The translations under genes were made by a program, and so were the position numbers. Below the pieces are notes generated by a model. The model worked only from the letters and a program-made list of their open reading frames with translations. It was not told the origin of the DNA and made no database searches. From NCBI GenBank assembly GCA_045543655.1, contig JAZPXN010000010.1:1-17993 (forward strand): 17,993 nt of DNA. Direction: 5' to 3'. This DNA is from RGIG995 sp045543655 (GTDB lineage: Bacteria > Bacillota > Clostridia > Oscillospirales > UBA644). Each line of letters opens with the position of its first letter. Within the stretch, counting starts at the first letter, position 1. Positions 7,230 to 15,700 of the stretch are shown here, piece by piece.

Positions 7230-7834
7230 ACCGTGTCACCTCCTGCGGCCTTGATCCGCTTGGGAACGAGAATTCCGTCGATCAGGCCGTATTCCCTGGC
7301 CTCCTCGGCGGTCATGGTGTAGTCCCGGTCGGTATCGAGAGCGATCTGCTCCACGGTCTTTCCGGTATTCATGGCAAGGATGGAGTTGAGCCGCTTCCGG
7401 GTATGCTCGATGTGCTTGGCGGCGATGATGATATCCGAGGCCTGTCCCTGGGCGCCGCCGAGCGGCTGATGGATCAGAATCTCGCTGTTGGGCAGAGCCA
7501 GGCGCATCCCCTTGGAGCCCGAGGACAGAAGGAAGGCCCCCATAGAGGCGGCCAACCCCACGCAGATGGTGCGAACCTCGCATTCCAGGGAATTGATGGT
7601 GTCGTAGATGGCCAGGCCGTCGCTGACCGATCCGCCGGGGCTGTTGATCAGTACCGTCAGCACCCGTTCCTCTTCCGGCAACCCTTCGTCGATCATCTTC
7701 TGCTCGATGTAATGCATCTGCGGGATGACCCGGGCGGCAAGGCCGGTTTCGATGACGCCGAAGACGTAGATCTGGTTCTTCCGGAGAAGATACTGATCCG
7801 ACAGAACCTCGGACATGGGATAGTCTTTGCTCAT
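7226..7834 (-). CDS. clpP: ATP-dependent Clp protease proteolytic subunit (ClpP paralogue)
   Basis: This is a 202-residue serine peptidase of the ClpP family with the complete triad: S97 in GLAASMGAF, H122 in LIHQPLGGAQGQASD, and D171 in DTDRDYTM. The spacing matches the canonical E. coli mature numbering. LINSPGGSVSDGLAIYD (62-78) and the C-terminal GLIDGIL motif are also typical. ClpP forms double heptamers and degrades proteins unfolded by a Clp ATPase in the cytoplasm. The ATG at 7832-7834 has AAAGGAG at 6-nt spacing; a longer reading to 7915 lacks such a site. The stop codon overlaps the next start (ATGA), so the two are translationally coupled. It lies beside TIR and AAA genes and not beside clpX or tig, so it is probably a dedicated paralogue, not the housekeeping enzyme (inference). 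Confidence 0.97.
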   Translation of the reverse strand: MSKDYPMSEVLSDQYLLRKNQIYVFGVIETGLAARVIPQMHYIEQKMIDEGLPEEERVLTVLINSPGGSVSDGLAIYDTINSLECEVRTICVGLAASMGAFLLSSGSKGMRLALPNSEILIHQPLGGAQGQASDIIIAAKHIEHTRKRLNSILAMNTGKTVEQIALDTDRDYTMTAEEAREYGLIDGILVPKRIKAAGGDTV

Positions 7835-7888
7835 AGAAAGCTCCTTTCTTTCTCTTTTACACAATCCGTTTTCTCTTACAACTATTTT

Positions 7889-7911
7889 AACTGCTTCTTC
7901 GGCAGTTTTTC
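7889..7911 (+). terminator. Small terminator-like hairpin facing the operon
   Basis: AACTGC (7889-7894) and GCAGTT (7902-7907) form a 6-bp stem with a 7-nt loop, followed on the plus strand by TTT and then CG. It sits in the TIR-clpP gap beside the larger hairpin. There is no plus-strand gene to terminate; it may act on antisense RNA or be part of a larger leader structure for clpP. Confidence 0.3.
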
Positions 7912-7922
7912 GCATAGGGCGA

Positions 7923-7974
7923 CGAAAAGAGCCTGCGGCGGGACCCTTTTCGGATCCTTTGCAGACTCTTTTCG
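7923..7974 (-). promoter_or_regulatory. 52-nt two-part hairpin in the TIR-clpP gap
   Basis: The outer arms 7923-7936 and 7961-7974 pair over 14 bp with one G-U (CGAAAAGAG core). Inside, GGACCC (7941-7946) and GGATCC (7952-7957) form a second 6-bp stem with a 5-nt loop. It fills part of the 166-nt gap, the longest inside the operon. No long U-run follows, so complete termination is unlikely; partial attenuation or mRNA cleavage is more plausible, separating the TIR side from the clpP side. Confidence 0.6.
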
Positions 7975-8000
7975 GAAGAATATTTGATTTTTTTCGGGCT

Positions 8001-9719
8001 TTACCGCAGATAGGGAGGAAGATTCTCCCGGTATTCGCTCATGCGGATGATCTGGCAGGAGCGGAACTGATAGGGCAAAACCCTTTTGTTGGAGCCGATG
8101 ATCTCATCGTAGACCGAATCGGTGGCCACGATGATAAAATTGGAATCGGGCTTCCGTCCCTCCCGGATCTCCGACCGGTAAGACTCCATTTCATATTTGA
8201 CCCAGTCGGCTTCCATATAAGAAAGATCCGACAGAACCACCACGAAATGGCGGGCCCGGTCGAGGGCGCTGTCGATGGCCGAGGCGTATTCCGACTTGGA
8301 CAGGGCCGGCAGGGACAGCTTGCTCCAGAAGGGAACGAGCAGATGCTCCTGACAAAGGTGGTAGATCTTTTCCGCCATGTCGGAGTCCTCGCTCTTAAAG
8401 CTGATAAAGACGTCGTAATCTCCCGATCCGGCCACCGTCAGCCCCAAAAGGCTCCGGATGCCGTTTTCCGCCGTTTCGTTGCCGGCGGAGGCGGGGTCGG
8501 GCTGACCCGCCAAGGCCTGGCGGATCTCGGCGATGCGGTCGATGCATTGGGAGGCAACCTCGGAGGCCCCCACGATGCGGCAATAGTTTTTCAGCCGCTC
8601 GTAGCTGGTCAGAAGGCACTTAAGGAATTCCTCTCCCGCCATGCCCTTGGCCTGCAGAACGTCGAAAAGCTTATTGCCCTCCTGCATAAAATTGGCCACC
8701 GACTGAAGGATCTCTTCGTCCTCCGACAGAACCTTGCGATCCGGACGGACGTCGGCGACCCGCCCGCCCCGGGGAGACGATTCGGAGAAAATATACCGAC
8801 CGGTCTCCCGGAGAAAACGGACGTCTTCTTCCGAATATATTCCGTTGTCAAGGTTCACCGCCGGGAAGAGGTTCTCGTAAATTTCCCGGAACTTCTCCTG
8901 ATCCTCTCTGCGCTGAGCAAGATCGTAGGGCTGAGTCACGTCGCCCCCCGTCCACTCGTCCACGCAGGCGGCCAGGATCTCATGCTCCTCGAAGATAATG
9001 CGGAGCATCAGTGCCGCAGAGATCAGATCGTCCTCGGCGTGGGTACGCAGGGACTGCACGACGGCGCGCACCCGGCTCATCAGGTTGGACAGCCCGGCCT
9101 TTTTCTCGGCGTCGGGAAGGCCGTGATAGCCGGAAATATAGGGCAACAAGCGGCAGACCTCTTCCAGATCCCTCCGGTTTGCCGTCCCCTTCCGTCCGAC
9201 CCGGGCGCAGACGATCTCCATCGCCTGGCAGAGCGCCTCGTTGCGCTGAGCAGAATCATCGCCCTGCAGAAGCTCGGACAGCTTTTCATATACGAGCTTT
9301 CCCTTTAACTCGGCGCCGCAGACCTCCTCGATCCGGGCGACGACGGAATCGCAGTCGAACCGGTCGGAATCGTACAGGAACTGTCGGTCGGAAAGATAAT
9401 AGCGCAAGGAGAAGGAAAGATCGGCGGTCAGAACGACGGGCAGAATGGGGATGGCCCGGGTCTGAGCCCGGTCGAAGGCCAGATTCAGCTCGTTCAGCGC
9501 ATGAGGAGAACGGGTGAACTCCTCGGTGACGATCGGGATAAAATAATCGGTCTCCGAAAGGGCGTCCACGACGGCCTCGGCGTAACGGACGCCGGAAGAG
9601 AGGGAGCGGTGCGCGCAGAAGACGCGATACCCCTTCCCGGTCAGCGTTTCATACAGCGCATCGGCGTATTCCCGCCCATCCCGGGCGGTGTAGCTGAGGT
9701 AAAAATTATATTTTGCCAT
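8001..9719 (-). CDS. Protein with TIR domains at both ends (predicted NAD+-consuming signalling enzyme)
   Basis: This 572-residue protein has two TIR domains flanking a helical middle. TIR 1 (about 1-135) begins NFYLSYTARDGREYADALYE and has SPHALNELNLAF, with E77 at the usual catalytic glutamate position. TIR 2 (about 433-572) begins DYDVFISFKSEDSDMAEKIY and has ADWVKYEMESYR, with E510 at that position. The linker (136-430) is helical, possibly an oligomerisation region. Bacterial TIR domains with this glutamate commonly cleave NAD+, either depleting it or making cyclic ADP-ribose-like messengers. That fits the adjacent RyR and downstream SIR2 genes. There is no signal peptide or membrane segment. 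A ribosome binding site, AAAGGA, lies 11 nt before the ATG. Two TIRs in one chain are uncommon; one may be regulatory. Family assignment is strong; the enzymatic product is unknown. Confidence 0.96.
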   Translation of the reverse strand: MAKYNFYLSYTARDGREYADALYETLTGKGYRVFCAHRSLSSGVRYAEAVVDALSETDYFIPIVTEEFTRSPHALNELNLAFDRAQTRAIPILPVVLTADLSFSLRYYLSDRQFLYDSDRFDCDSVVARIEEVCGAELKGKLVYEKLSELLQGDDSAQRNEALCQAMEIVCARVGRKGTANRRDLEEVCRLLPYISGYHGLPDAEKKAGLSNLMSRVRAVVQSLRTHAEDDLISAALMLRIIFEEHEILAACVDEWTGGDVTQPYDLAQRREDQEKFREIYENLFPAVNLDNGIYSEEDVRFLRETGRYIFSESSPRGGRVADVRPDRKVLSEDEEILQSVANFMQEGNKLFDVLQAKGMAGEEFLKCLLTSYERLKNYCRIVGASEVASQCIDRIAEIRQALAGQPDPASAGNETAENGIRSLLGLTVAGSGDYDVFISFKSEDSDMAEKIYHLCQEHLLVPFWSKLSLPALSKSEYASAIDSALDRARHFVVVLSDLSYMEADWVKYEMESYRSEIREGRKPDSNFIIVATDSVYDEIIGSNKRVLPYQFRSCQIIRMSEYRENLPPYLR

Positions 9720-9765
9720 ACGAATTGACGTCCTTTCCTGAAATCTTCCCTCAAGGGGATCGGGG

Positions 9766-10047
9766 TCAAGCCTTTTCGATCTTATACCCCAGCGCCACGA
9801 TGAGCTTTAGCGTCTCCATGGCGGTATTGCGGTCGTATTCCTTCTCCCCTTCGGGCAATTGATCGTAGGGGATCAGGCAGGGATGGGTCTTCTTTTCGTC
9901 GCTGCGGGCAGGACCGTAGACCCAGCCGTCGGCAATGCGGCCGGCAGACCAGTTCTCGTGCACGTTCTCGGCGATCTTCTCGGTCAGCAGGGTCAGCTCC
10001 CCGGGAAGCACCACGGCAGAAGTATCGATGGGTTTGGGCTCGTACAT
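9766..10047 (-). CDS. Stand-alone RyR domain protein
   Basis: This 93-residue protein is almost entirely one RyR (ryanodine-receptor) domain. It starts MYEPKPIDTS and carries ENVHENWSAGRIADGW, YGPARSDEKKTHPCLIPYDQLP and the closing EKEYDRNTAMETLK, the classic order of conserved RyR motifs. A longer reading from 10131 would add 28 residues. I chose the ATG at 10045-10047 because AGGAG stands 8 nt before it and the domain begins there. Bacterial single-domain RyR proteins are widespread and their function is not settled; they are predicted to bind a small nucleotide-derived ligand. Lying between the RyR channel-like protein and the double-TIR protein, it may sense or buffer the same signal (inference). 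The 108-nt gap upstream contains GC-rich hairpins that could control its translation. Confidence 0.96.
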   Translation of the reverse strand: MYEPKPIDTSAVVLPGELTLLTEKIAENVHENWSAGRIADGWVYGPARSDEKKTHPCLIPYDQLPEGEKEYDRNTAMETLKLIVALGYKIEKA

Positions 10048-10068
10048 GGTCAAATCTCCTTTTTGGAT

Positions 10069-10094
10069 GGGGCTTCGCCCCTTGCGGAGCGAAG
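10069..10094 (-). promoter_or_regulatory. Mutually exclusive hairpins ahead of the RyR gene
   Basis: Read on the minus strand, CTTCGCTCC and GGGGCGAAG form a 9-bp stem closed by a GCAA (GNRA) tetraloop (10073-10094). GGGGC and GCCCC form an alternative 5-bp stem (10069-10081) that uses the same bases. Both lie just upstream of the AGGAG site of the 93-aa RyR gene. The switch-like overlap could tune translation, or it may simply be a REP-type element. Confidence 0.45.
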
Positions 10095-10155
10095 AACGAA
10101 ACGTATTCACAGCGGCCTTTCCGGCCTGCAAATTGTTATAACCCGGATCAAAGGG

Positions 10156-12708
10156 CTATTTCGCAGATCCTTTTCTCCTTTTTTCAGCGGCCTTGCAGAT
10201 CTCTTCCTTGAAGAAAAGCGCCGTGTTTTCATCCTCGTAAACGAAGGTATTCCCCAAGGCCTTCTTCCCCTTGGCGTACAGGATCTTCTTCGCCTTTTTG
10301 GGATCCCCGCCCAGCAAAGCAACGGCCTCGGCCTCGGTGATGAATTCCCCGAAGGCGCAATGGGGGCGGTCGTTGTTCTTGAAGACCCGTCCCAGCGTTT
10401 TCTCCAGTACGTCCAGAGCGTCTTTCCCCTTACTGTAACGGTAGCTTTCCCGCAGACAGGGGTGCAGCTTCAGAGACATATGCTTGTGACTGCCGGTAAC
10501 GTCCTTGTAATTTCCGTGGAATTCGGTGCGACGGAAGCCCCGTACCCGGGTAAAGGCGCACCAGCGGCGGTGCTCCAGCCAGGCCAGGTCGGAGATCTTC
10601 CCGCCCAACGGGCTGTTTTCCCCGTTCCGGTTGTCGGGAGCAATCAGATAATATTTGTATTTTTTACACTGCTTTTCCACCGACGTCCGATGGCTACGGG
10701 AGGCCTCGTCCGTATCCGCAAAGACGGAGGTTTCCACCATACCGGAGGAAAACACCTTATATTTCAGATGCATGGCTCGGCCCAGATTGGCCCAATAGGA
10801 ATAGTCGCGGTTATTGTTGTCGTTCTTCAGATCCGATTCTTCGTAACGGTGAACCTCTTCGCTGGCTTCCTTGGCCTGGGAGGCGGCGTAACCGGCACCG
10901 GCGCCCTCGGCCAACAGCTGATGCTCGGTCATCATGATATTCTTATAGCTGTAGACCTCCTTGCGGCTGCCGAAGGCGTGCATATAGATATCGGGGGAGG
11001 CGGGATCGTAGGAATAATGCTTCTTTTTCCGGTTGAGGGTATCGCACAGATCGGAATCGTAAACGACGTAGGCGATGACCGTCCTCTGCGCCCCCTCCTT
11101 GTTCTCAACGTGGTGCTCGCCCACCCGCTGACGGATCTTTTCGGCGATGGCCACGTTGTCCTCGTCGGATCCCAGAGAGACGATGAAATAGTCGGTATTC
11201 AGAAGGCGCTCGTTGTCGTCCTTGTTATCCATGCGCCAGAAGGAGCCGGACTTGACGTCGGAGGGCAGATACTGAACGGTGGCGTAGGGATCGGTGGACT
11301 GATTGCTTCCGTCCGTATCCCAGCGCAAAAATTCCCTGCGCTCCGCCTCCGCAGCCCGTCTGCGAGCCTCGAAATCCTTCCGCTTGACCGAATCCTTCCC
11401 GTCTTCCTCCGACAGGGACTCCACGACCTCCACGGTCTTACGGATTTCGGGGTTGATGTAGTCGATCTTTTCCCAGAATTCCTTAAACGAATCCTTGGAA
11501 ACTACGTTGATATTCAGCTTATAATCCAGAATCTGCCCCATCCAGTAGACGGCCAGGAACAGCTCGGTGCCGATGGTTCCGTTCCCCAGAATGGTGACGT
11601 TCAGCGCCTTCTCTTCCTCCCCCTTCTTTGCCACCAGGGGCTCGTAGAGGGGCAGCTCCACCAGCAGATTAGAGACCAGATTACGGTAAGAATGAACGGG
11701 CGTAATGAGCGGATCCTTGGCCTTGTCCCAACGGGGAGATTCGTGAAGGGCGGAGAACACCTGCCGCTCGATGCGGGTGTAAAGATCCCCTCGGCAGAAG
11801 AGATATACGTCGGCCTTTTTCAGACAGTAGCGGTTGTTCTCGTCGGCCAGATCCACCAACGTCTGCAGATTGGAGACCTCGGATTCGTCGATAAGGAAAT
11901 AGGTACGCTTCCCCCATCCCCGTTTGACGATATGGGCGATATCGTCGGGCACGCAGACGGCGCCCATCTGCTTGGCCTCGGCCAGGCGCTCGGAGCGCTG
12001 CTCGTCCTCCTTATCCTCGTAGGCGTCGGTGAAAATATAGGTGGCTCCCTTCTTTTCGCCGGAATCCTGCAGGCTCTTCATCAGGGCAAGAGATTGCTCG
12101 TTCAGCTCGCTGAAATAGATCTTTTCGCTGAAAACGTTCCACCGGGCGGACCAAAGCCGCAGCCGGGGGAAGATGCTGGCCAGCATTTCAAAGAGCAAGG
12201 CGCCTCCAGCCACGGGAGCCAGGAGATTCAGCACCGACGCGTAAATGCCGTATACGGTAACCGGAAGGCTGTCCGCGCCGCAAAGCTCGGCAAACATCGT
12301 GCGCCCGTTAATAATATACTCCGTATAGTCTTCATCCATACTGAAGGTCTGCAGAGCGTGGGAAAAGCTGTTGAAGATCTCTTCCCAGACCGTAAGCCCG
12401 GCCTCCGGCGAGACGAGAATGCCGTAAAGCCCCACCGCAAAGCGGAGACACCAGACCGACGCCAGAAGGGAGGCGGAGACCCCCAGCCAGCCGATCCGGG
12501 ACTGAGACCGCAGCAGTTTGACGAAAAACAGAACCATGGTCAGCGCGAAAAAGGCGACGGAGAATCCGCAAAAAAACCAAAACAGCCAATAACTCCCGGG
12601 ATCCAGGGGATTTGCCGGGGGATTGAGGGCGTGGAACAGGGCGTCCACGATGGCCTGAGCCTCTCCGGATAGCCCGGAGGCGGCAAAAAAGGACGAGAGA
12701 GAAAGCAT
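10156..12708 (-). CDS. Membrane protein with tandem Rossmann (RCK-like) segments and C-terminal RyR motif; candidate ligand-gated channel
   Basis: This 850-residue protein has hydrophobic membrane segments at about 40-65, 74-98 and 148-180. A soluble part follows. Residues about 195-320 begin KIYFSELNEQSLAL, as in TrkA-N/RCK-type Rossmann folds of potassium channels and transporters. A second Rossmann-like start, VTILGNGTIG (371-380), has the GxGxxG dinucleotide loop. Near the C-terminus, LAWLEHRRW (708-716) followed by KLHPCL (747-752) matches the RyR domain core, in which LEHERW-like and HPCL-like motifs are conserved. RyR domains in bacteria are predicted to bind nucleotide- or ADP-ribose-type ligands. 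Together this suggests a ligand-gated inner-membrane pore or sensor (inference). I see no TVGYG-type potassium filter, so ion selectivity is unknown. AAAGGAG lies 7 nt before the ATG. Residues 778-850 form a basic extra domain I do not recognise. Confidence 0.95.
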   Translation of the reverse strand: MLSLSSFFAASGLSGEAQAIVDALFHALNPPANPLDPGSYWLFWFFCGFSVAFFALTMVLFFVKLLRSQSRIGWLGVSASLLASVWCLRFAVGLYGILVSPEAGLTVWEEIFNSFSHALQTFSMDEDYTEYIINGRTMFAELCGADSLPVTVYGIYASVLNLLAPVAGGALLFEMLASIFPRLRLWSARWNVFSEKIYFSELNEQSLALMKSLQDSGEKKGATYIFTDAYEDKEDEQRSERLAEAKQMGAVCVPDDIAHIVKRGWGKRTYFLIDESEVSNLQTLVDLADENNRYCLKKADVYLFCRGDLYTRIERQVFSALHESPRWDKAKDPLITPVHSYRNLVSNLLVELPLYEPLVAKKGEEEKALNVTILGNGTIGTELFLAVYWMGQILDYKLNINVVSKDSFKEFWEKIDYINPEIRKTVEVVESLSEEDGKDSVKRKDFEARRRAAEAERREFLRWDTDGSNQSTDPYATVQYLPSDVKSGSFWRMDNKDDNERLLNTDYFIVSLGSDEDNVAIAEKIRQRVGEHHVENKEGAQRTVIAYVVYDSDLCDTLNRKKKHYSYDPASPDIYMHAFGSRKEVYSYKNIMMTEHQLLAEGAGAGYAASQAKEASEEVHRYEESDLKNDNNNRDYSYWANLGRAMHLKYKVFSSGMVETSVFADTDEASRSHRTSVEKQCKKYKYYLIAPDNRNGENSPLGGKISDLAWLEHRRWCAFTRVRGFRRTEFHGNYKDVTGSHKHMSLKLHPCLRESYRYSKGKDALDVLEKTLGRVFKNNDRPHCAFGEFITEAEAVALLGGDPKKAKKILYAKGKKALGNTFVYEDENTALFFKEEICKAAEKRRKGSAK

Positions 12709-12755
12709 AGAAAAACTCCTTTCGGACGTTTAAGAATCGGGAAAATCAGAAGAAA

Positions 12756-15700
12756 TCAGCGGGCGGAGCGGAAGATCTCTTCGATCTCCCCGGCGGTCAG
12801 ATGGTTTTTATCCAGCAGCTCCTCCACCAGACGGTCGAGAACGGCGCGACGGCGGCCGATCTCCTCCTCAGCCCGATTCAGCTGACGGGAAAGAATCCCG
12901 TTGACGGCGGTGCGGACGGCGGGATCCTTCAGATCCACGGCCGTATCCCAAACCGCAAGCTCACCCTCCATACCGAAGGAGCAAAGAATCTGCTTCGCGG
13001 TACGGGTAGCGGCCACAAGATCCCCGGCGGCTCCGGTGGAAAGCCCGTCCTCCGGGCCGTAGCACACGGTCTCGGCGGCACGGCCGGCCAGAGAAATGCA
13101 GATGGAATCCAGCAATTCCTTTCGGGTATAAATGGCCTTGCCCTCCTGATCCCCGTGCTGCATATAGCCGCCGTGATCCCCGCGGGGAACCACGGTAAGG
13201 TAGGAGGGAGTCTCCCCGGTCAGCAGGCACATCAAAGCGTGCCCCGCCTCGTGACGGGCCACCCGGGTCAGCTGGGCGGCATCCCAATGACGGACGTCGC
13301 CGCTGCGATAGGATTCGAAGGCTTCGTCGAGGGAGTCGTCCTCCACCTTCTTTTTGCCCAGACGCAGAGCGGTGCGCAGGGAAAGCTCGAAGACCGAATC
13401 CAGATCGGCCAGGCTCATACCCACCGAACGGACGGCCAGATTTTCCAGCCCCTGCTGCGAAATCTTCATGACGGCCTTGTGTCCGTCGATCTTCTTTTTC
13501 ATGAAGCGGATCCGGTCGGCCCGGGTGGGCAGATCCACGAAAATGCGGCGGTCGAAGCGGCGGACGAGGGCGGGATCAAGGCTCTTTGCGCCCCCGGCTT
13601 CCACGTCGAAATTGGTGGCGGCAAGGACGAATACCGGCTTGGAGGGATCGGCCCGGAAGCCGTCCATTTCGGTCAGAAAAGCGGTCAGAATCTCCTCGGA
13701 GGAGCCGCTGTCTCTCCCCCGGCGCTCCTTGCCGATGGCGTCGATCTCGTCGATGAACAGCACGGCGGGAGCGTATTTGCGGGCGGTGCGGAAGATCTCC
13801 CGGACGTGCTCCGGCCCCTGTCCCTCAAGGGGCTTGAGGAACTGATTCCCCTCCGCGGAAAGGAAGGTAACGTCAGAGGCGTTGGCCATCGCCTTGGCCA
13901 GCAGGGTCTTCCCGGTGCCCGGAGGGCCGTAAAGCAGAATCCCCTTGGGAGGACGCAGACCGGCAACCTGGGTTTTTTTGGGATTTTTCAAAAAGCTGAC
14001 GAAGAATTTCAATTCATCCTTGGCGTCTTCGGCGCCGATGATCTCGTCGAAGGTCACGTCGGGACGGGAGATCCCTCCCAAGACGCTTTCGGAATCTTCC
14101 GCGTCAAGGGCGGTGCTGAGCTTGAAATCAAACAGACGGATCCGGGCTTCCTTGCCGCCGCAGGTCAGATCCTGGTCGGTCTCGTAGGAGACCACCTTGC
14201 TGCTCCGGGTCAGGCGTATCAGGCTTTTTTGCAGGTGCAGCTCCCGGCAGATCTCGGTCAGCTTCTCCCCGAAGGCCTTGGGGCCGTCCAAAAAAGAAAC
14301 CACGCCGCGAACGCCGAGGCGAAGATAAGAGACCTCCTCCTCCCGGACGAGGGAGCGGTCGGCCTGCAGAAGATAAACGGGCAGATCGGGGTATTGGATG
14401 CGGGTGTACCGGAGCAGATCCCGGGCTTCGGAATCCGCGTCCTCCGGATTCAGAGAACGGCGGTCGTCCCGGACGCCGAGGCAGGGGTCCAGCAGAAGGG
14501 CGGCAAATTCACGGTTCTTCAACGCCGCCTTCGCCTTGCTCAGCGCCGATACGAACTGCAGCTCGTAGGCCTCTCCCCCCGGCAGCTTCCGAGCCATTTT
14601 ATCGGAAACGAAGGTCAGAATCCCGGCCTTTTCCGGCGCGTGAAACAGCTCGTCGATCTCTTTCTCCCGGCCGGTATTCACGGAAATGCGGATCGATTCC
14701 AGATCCCGGATATGGCAATCGGTCAGCTCCGATTCGGTCAAACGGAACAGCTCGTGCAATTCTTCCATCAAAAAGGCCTCGGCCCGGCTTCCCACGGTGC
14801 GGGCGTCGGCAGATCCCCCTTCGGCAAAGAGAAGGGAGGTGTAGACCTCCGGATCCACGCTGATGCGGATGCCCAGCTTCGACCGGAGCCGGTCGGCCTG
14901 CCGCAGGAGATTCTCCCGGGCGATGCGATGAAGATTCCAGGCGTCCATGCGGTTGAACATCACCACGTTGCCCGAGGCGAACCGGGAGCAGATGGCGGCG
15001 GGGAAATAGGGCTGTCCGGTGGTGGGATTGACGTCGTCCTGCAGCGCCTTCAGCACCACCTTCCGGGGCACGGTGGAGAAATCCCCCGACTCGTTGCTCT
15101 CGTAAAGCCCCCGTCCGGCGTTGGTGGTGAAGATCAGGATCACGTCCCGCAGATACAGCGTCTCGTCGGTATTGCTGTCCCGGATCTCCCCGGCGTCGAG
15201 GATCTGCAAGAAGAGGTGAATGATGGAAATATGGGCCTTTTCAATTTCGTCCAAAACCACGATACAGCGGGGATTTTCCTTGATAAATTGGGTAAAAAGC
15301 CCCTCCTTGGCGTCTTTGAAGGTGCCGTCGGAGCCGATAAACTCGTGGGCGGCGTATTGGTCGGCGTATTCCGACATATTAAAGGCGCGGCATTTGATCC
15401 CGGTGATGGTCTCCACGGTTTTGGCCAGAAGCGTTTTGCCCACCCCCGGAGGGCCGGCAAACAAAAAGGAGGCGGGACGGCGAAGATCGGGGTCGACCAT
15501 CCGCTGCAGCTCCGCGCGGAAAAATCCTTCGGCAAAGACGCTGACGGCGTTCTCCTGACCGAAGATTTTCGCCGAAAGCTTTTCCCGCAGATCGGTGACC
15601 CTTTCGGTCAGCTCGGTAATCTTCCACTTAGGATCGCTTCGGCGGGACATCTCCCGGGCAAATAACTGATCGAAGCGGGCGTCGGCCAGCGCCTTTTCCG

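Noticed and set aside
7835..7915. N-terminal extension of ClpP to 7915 and a promoter before clpP
   Set aside because: The extension has no ribosome site and runs into the hairpin region. TTGTAA and TAAAAG matches are weak and too close to the ribosome site.
10048..10131. 28-residue extension of the RyR protein
   Set aside because: It would translate the hairpin region; AGGAG and the domain start both support the ATG at 10045-10047.
9859..12672. A 937-codon open reading on the plus strand
   Set aside because: Antisense to the RyR membrane protein and RyR gene; the translation is low-complexity and has no motif.
12801..15665. A 954-codon open reading on the plus strand
   Set aside because: It is exactly antisense to the AAA-M41 fusion, has no ribosome site or recognisable domain, and is explained by GC-rich codon use of the real gene.
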